From positions 1 through 64,000 of the forward strand of contig JAEXYA010000067.1 in the NCBI GenBank assembly GCA_023451825.1: a DNA stretch of 64,000 nt, in the 5' to 3' direction. The stretch is from Pseudomonadota bacterium. GTDB taxonomy: Bacteria; Pseudomonadota; Alphaproteobacteria; Rhizobiales; Xanthobacteraceae. Numbering within the stretch: the stretch's first letter is position 1; every line of letters begins with the position of its first letter. Below are positions 63,101 to 64,000 of this stretch, piece by piece. A program made the translations under genes and the position numbers. The notes under the pieces are model-generated. The model was not told where the DNA came from. It was given only the letters and a program-made list of their open reading frames with translations, and made no database searches.

Positions 63101-63687
63101 CCCGCATCGCCCGCGGTCTCGGCCTCGGCCTCTCCATCGTCAAGCGCCTCGCGCATGTGCTCAATCACGGCATCGCACTGGATTCCAATCGCTCCGGCGG
63201 CTCGTTCTTCTCGGTGACGGTACCGGTGGCCAAGGCGATCAACCACACCGCCGTGGTGACATCGACGACCCCGCTGGCGAAAGCGCCGATGTCCGGCACG
63301 CTGATCGTCTGCATCGAGAACGATCCGGCGATTCTCGACGGCATGAAGACATTGCTCCAGGCGTGGGGATCGGATGTGATCGCGGTGCCCGACCCGGAAG
63401 CGGCGATGGAAGCGATTGCCGAGATCCAGGCGTCGGGCCGCCGGCTCACCGGCATTCTGGTCGATTATCACCTCGACCGCGGCAACGGCATCGCCGCCAT
63501 CCGCGCCATCCGCGGCAGATTCGGCAAGGACATTCCGGCGATTTTGATCACCGCCGATCGCTCACCGCATGTGCGCTCGGCGGCGCGGCAGGACAAGATC
63601 GCCGTGCAGAACAAGCCGGTGAAACCGGCGAGCTTGCGGGCGTTGTTGGGGCAGTGGCGATCGCAGCAGATGGTGGCGGCGGAGTAG
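60169..63687 (+). CDS. Hybrid histidine kinase fused to an SSS-family transporter domain
   Basis: 1172 residues. The first ~500 form a sodium/solute symporter-like domain of about 13 helices (YGDRLGLFQRGLAGKLIYPLS, FIAARYGKSQAVAATVAVIAL). A PAS domain (about 650-790), a coiled coil, a HisKA domain with the variant H-box AAGHDILQPLNAARLY, an HATPase domain (NLISNAIKYTP, GLGLGLSIVKRL) and a C-terminal receiver (phospho-Asp in ILVDYHLDRGNG) follow. This layout resembles CbrA/CrbS-type kinases that sense substrates through a transporter module. The ATG at 60169 is chosen; earlier in-frame ATGs lie in the repeat. Confidence 0.93.
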   Translation: MLHDWGVIVAALLYIGFLFCVASYGDRLGLFQRGLAGKLIYPLSLAIYCTSWTFFGSVGVASRTSVDFLAIYIGPILLFVFGAPLLRRVISLARSQNITSIADFIAARYGKSQAVAATVAVIALIGSVPYIALQLKAVASSLETILGDDKAIAGVPIVGDMALVVTLAMAVFAVLFGTRQTNATEHQHGLMLAVATESIVKLVVFITAGAFVTFVMFSPSELYERAMKTPEALRAIDYAPSIGNFLTMVLLSFCAIMLLPRQFHVSVVENAGDAGVARARWMFPVYLIAINLFVIPIALAGLITFPFGAVDSDMYVLALPISAGSHALSMAVFIGGLSAATAMVIVECVALAIMVSNDILLPLALRRRRAPANGETDYGHFLLRARRFSIFAIMVMAYFYFRALGNTQLAAIGLLSFAAIAQFAPAFFGGLIWRRATARGAMGGMVVGFIVWAYTLFIPSFLDTTTAGVLFLQHGPFGIDALRPQDLFGSDLLPLLHGTLWSLSLNILTYIVLSLMRAPSSIERLQADTFVPNTLTPITPSFRRWRTTVTVQDIQNTVTQYIGETRARESFDAFATRRRVDLDPTAPADFELLKHAEYLIASSIGAASSRVVMSLLLRKRTVSAKAALKLLDDSHAALHFNREILQTALNHVRQGIVVFNPDLQLIVSNQHFGELLGLPPQIVQIGIPLREILEFIDIHSAPPSGDYETRLRTRLKAYTTVGTPYLERLKDRHLVIEVRANKMPDGGLVLTFTDVTPSFEAAEALERANATLEKRVRERTEELTRLNSELARAKSTAEDANISKTRFLAAAGHDILQPLNAARLYVTSLVERKSGGEDARLVENIDESLEAIEEILGALLDISRLDAGAMMPAISSFHIGDLMRSLEIEYAPLARAKGIDLKFVSSSLPVESDRLLLRRLLQNLISNAIKYTPKGRVLVGCNRRGQALRIGIYDTGVGIPILKRGEIFKEFHRLEQGARIARGLGLGLSIVKRLAHVLNHGIALDSNRSGGSFFSVTVPVAKAINHTAVVTSTTPLAKAPMSGTLIVCIENDPAILDGMKTLLQAWGSDVIAVPDPEAAMEAIAEIQASGRRLTGILVDYHLDRGNGIAAIRAIRGRFGKDIPAILITADRSPHVRSAARQDKIAVQNKPVKPASLRALLGQWRSQQMVAAE

Positions 63688-63696
63688 CGCGGAGCC

Positions 63697-63796
63697 GTAG
63701 GATGGGTTGAGCGCAGGCGCGTCAGCGCCGGAGCGATACCCATCACCGCGGGCTCGGTGTGTGGTGATGGGTATCGCTTCGCTCAACCCATCCTAC
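63697..63796. repeat. Palindromic repeat, family C
   Basis: GTAGGATGGGTTGAGCGCAG ... CTTCGCTCAACCCATCCTAC with inner GATACCCATCACC / GGTGATGGGTATC. Lies just past the hybrid-kinase stop; same family as 53473-53574 and 60060-60144. Confidence 0.9.
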
Positions 63797-63815
63797 GGCC
63801 GCATCAACTCCACCC

Positions 63816-63927
63816 CTCATCCTGAGGAGCGCGACTTCGCGCGTCTCGAAGGATGGCCGCACACTCCGAGCCCGGCCAGTTCATGGTTCGAGACGGCGCC
63901 GAAGAGGCGCCTCCTCACCATGAGGAC
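63816..63927. repeat. Palindromic repeat, family G
   Basis: CTCATCCTGAGGAGCGCG ... GGCGCCTCCTCACCATGAGGA outer arms with inner GCGTCTCGAAGGATGG / CATGGTTCGAGACG segments. Only one copy in the window. Confidence 0.7.
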
Positions 63928-63935
63928 GGCGTGGA

Positions 63936-64000
63936 TTACGACGCCGCGTCCTGCTTCCACGGCCCGCCGGCGATCTTCGCCGCGGCGATCACCGCTTGCG
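63936..64000 (-). CDS. C-terminal end of a minus-strand gene (cut by window edge)
   Basis: Reading inward from the edge on the minus strand gives QAVIAAAKIAGGPWKQDAAS followed by TAA at 63936. The position after a repeat and the alanine-rich composition fit a gene end, but 20 residues are too few to name it. Confidence 0.4.
   Translation of the reverse strand, partial: QAVIAAAKIAGGPWKQDAAS

Noticed and set aside
1..64000. CRISPR array, prophage, integrase or transposase
   Set aside because: No regularly spaced direct repeats, phage structural genes or transposase motifs were seen on either strand.

Overview
The window looks like chromosomal DNA of a Bradyrhizobiaceae/Nitrobacteraceae-type alphaproteobacterium (Bradyrhizobium, Rhodopseudomonas, Afipia or Tardiphaga relatives). 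The support is a high G+C content, a SAM-II (SAM-alpha) riboswitch in front of metX-metW, a condensing 5-aminolevulinate synthase (hemA, C4 pathway), the gene blocks chorismate mutase-hisC-tyrC and murA-DUF2948-hisD-UPF0262-LMW phosphatase-maf-yacG, an Omp25/RopB-type porin, and many palindromic intergenic repeats. The genus is not settled from sequence alone. Almost everything is chromosomal housekeeping or regulation. I see no prophage, integrase, insertion sequence, CRISPR array or plasmid origin.

Layout. 1-5.3 kb: methionine (metX-metW, minus strand, riboswitch-controlled) and aromatic/histidine synthesis (chorismate mutase, hisC, tyrC). 5.3-12.4 kb: envelope and division genes (DUF2125, ChaC, PlsC, YdcF-like, FtsX, FtsE), a zinc-ribbon membrane protein, a single-domain response regulator and a thioesterase. 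12.5-20.1 kb: a signalling island with a receiver protein, a hybrid histidine kinase whose membrane sensor matches the ethylene-binding domain of plant ETR1 residue for residue at the functional sites, and two tandem PAS-PAS-GAF-GGDEF-EAL proteins. 20.4-28.8 kb: a NitT/TauT-type ABC importer next to a histidine/urocanate catabolic cluster (hutC, hutF, hutI, hutU, hutD) that lacks hutH and hutG. 28.9-34.3 kb: LysR regulator, phospholipase-D-like protein, TAXI binding protein, ABC exporter. 34.4-41.5 kb: feoAB, gamma-glutamyltransferase, thiolase, sirtuin, a 53-residue protein, NUDIX. 41.6-47.7 kb: tRNA-Phe, yacG, maf, phosphatase, UPF0262, hisD, DUF2948, murA, a membrane protein. 47.8-53.4 kb: UBP-type zinc finger with an FAD oxidoreductase, tRNA-Thr, a frameshifted MFS transporter, outer-membrane porin. 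53.7-64 kb: chemoreceptor, bioB, metallo-hydrolase, hemA, GlpM-like protein, and an SSS-transporter/hybrid kinase fusion.

The most interesting item is the ethylene-receptor-like kinase at 13.06-14.66 kb with its neighbouring receiver and c-di-GMP enzymes. Such bacterial receptors are known from cyanobacteria, so the family is not new, but an intact Asp/Cys/His binding site in this context would merit testing. Other notable items are the riboswitch with a visible terminator/antiterminator, the hut cluster without histidase, the cNMP-binding/thioredoxin-reductase-like protein lacking the redox Cys pair beside a UBP zinc finger, a G-run frameshift in the MFS gene, and at least eight families of palindromic repeats, one of which supplies a gene's stop codon.
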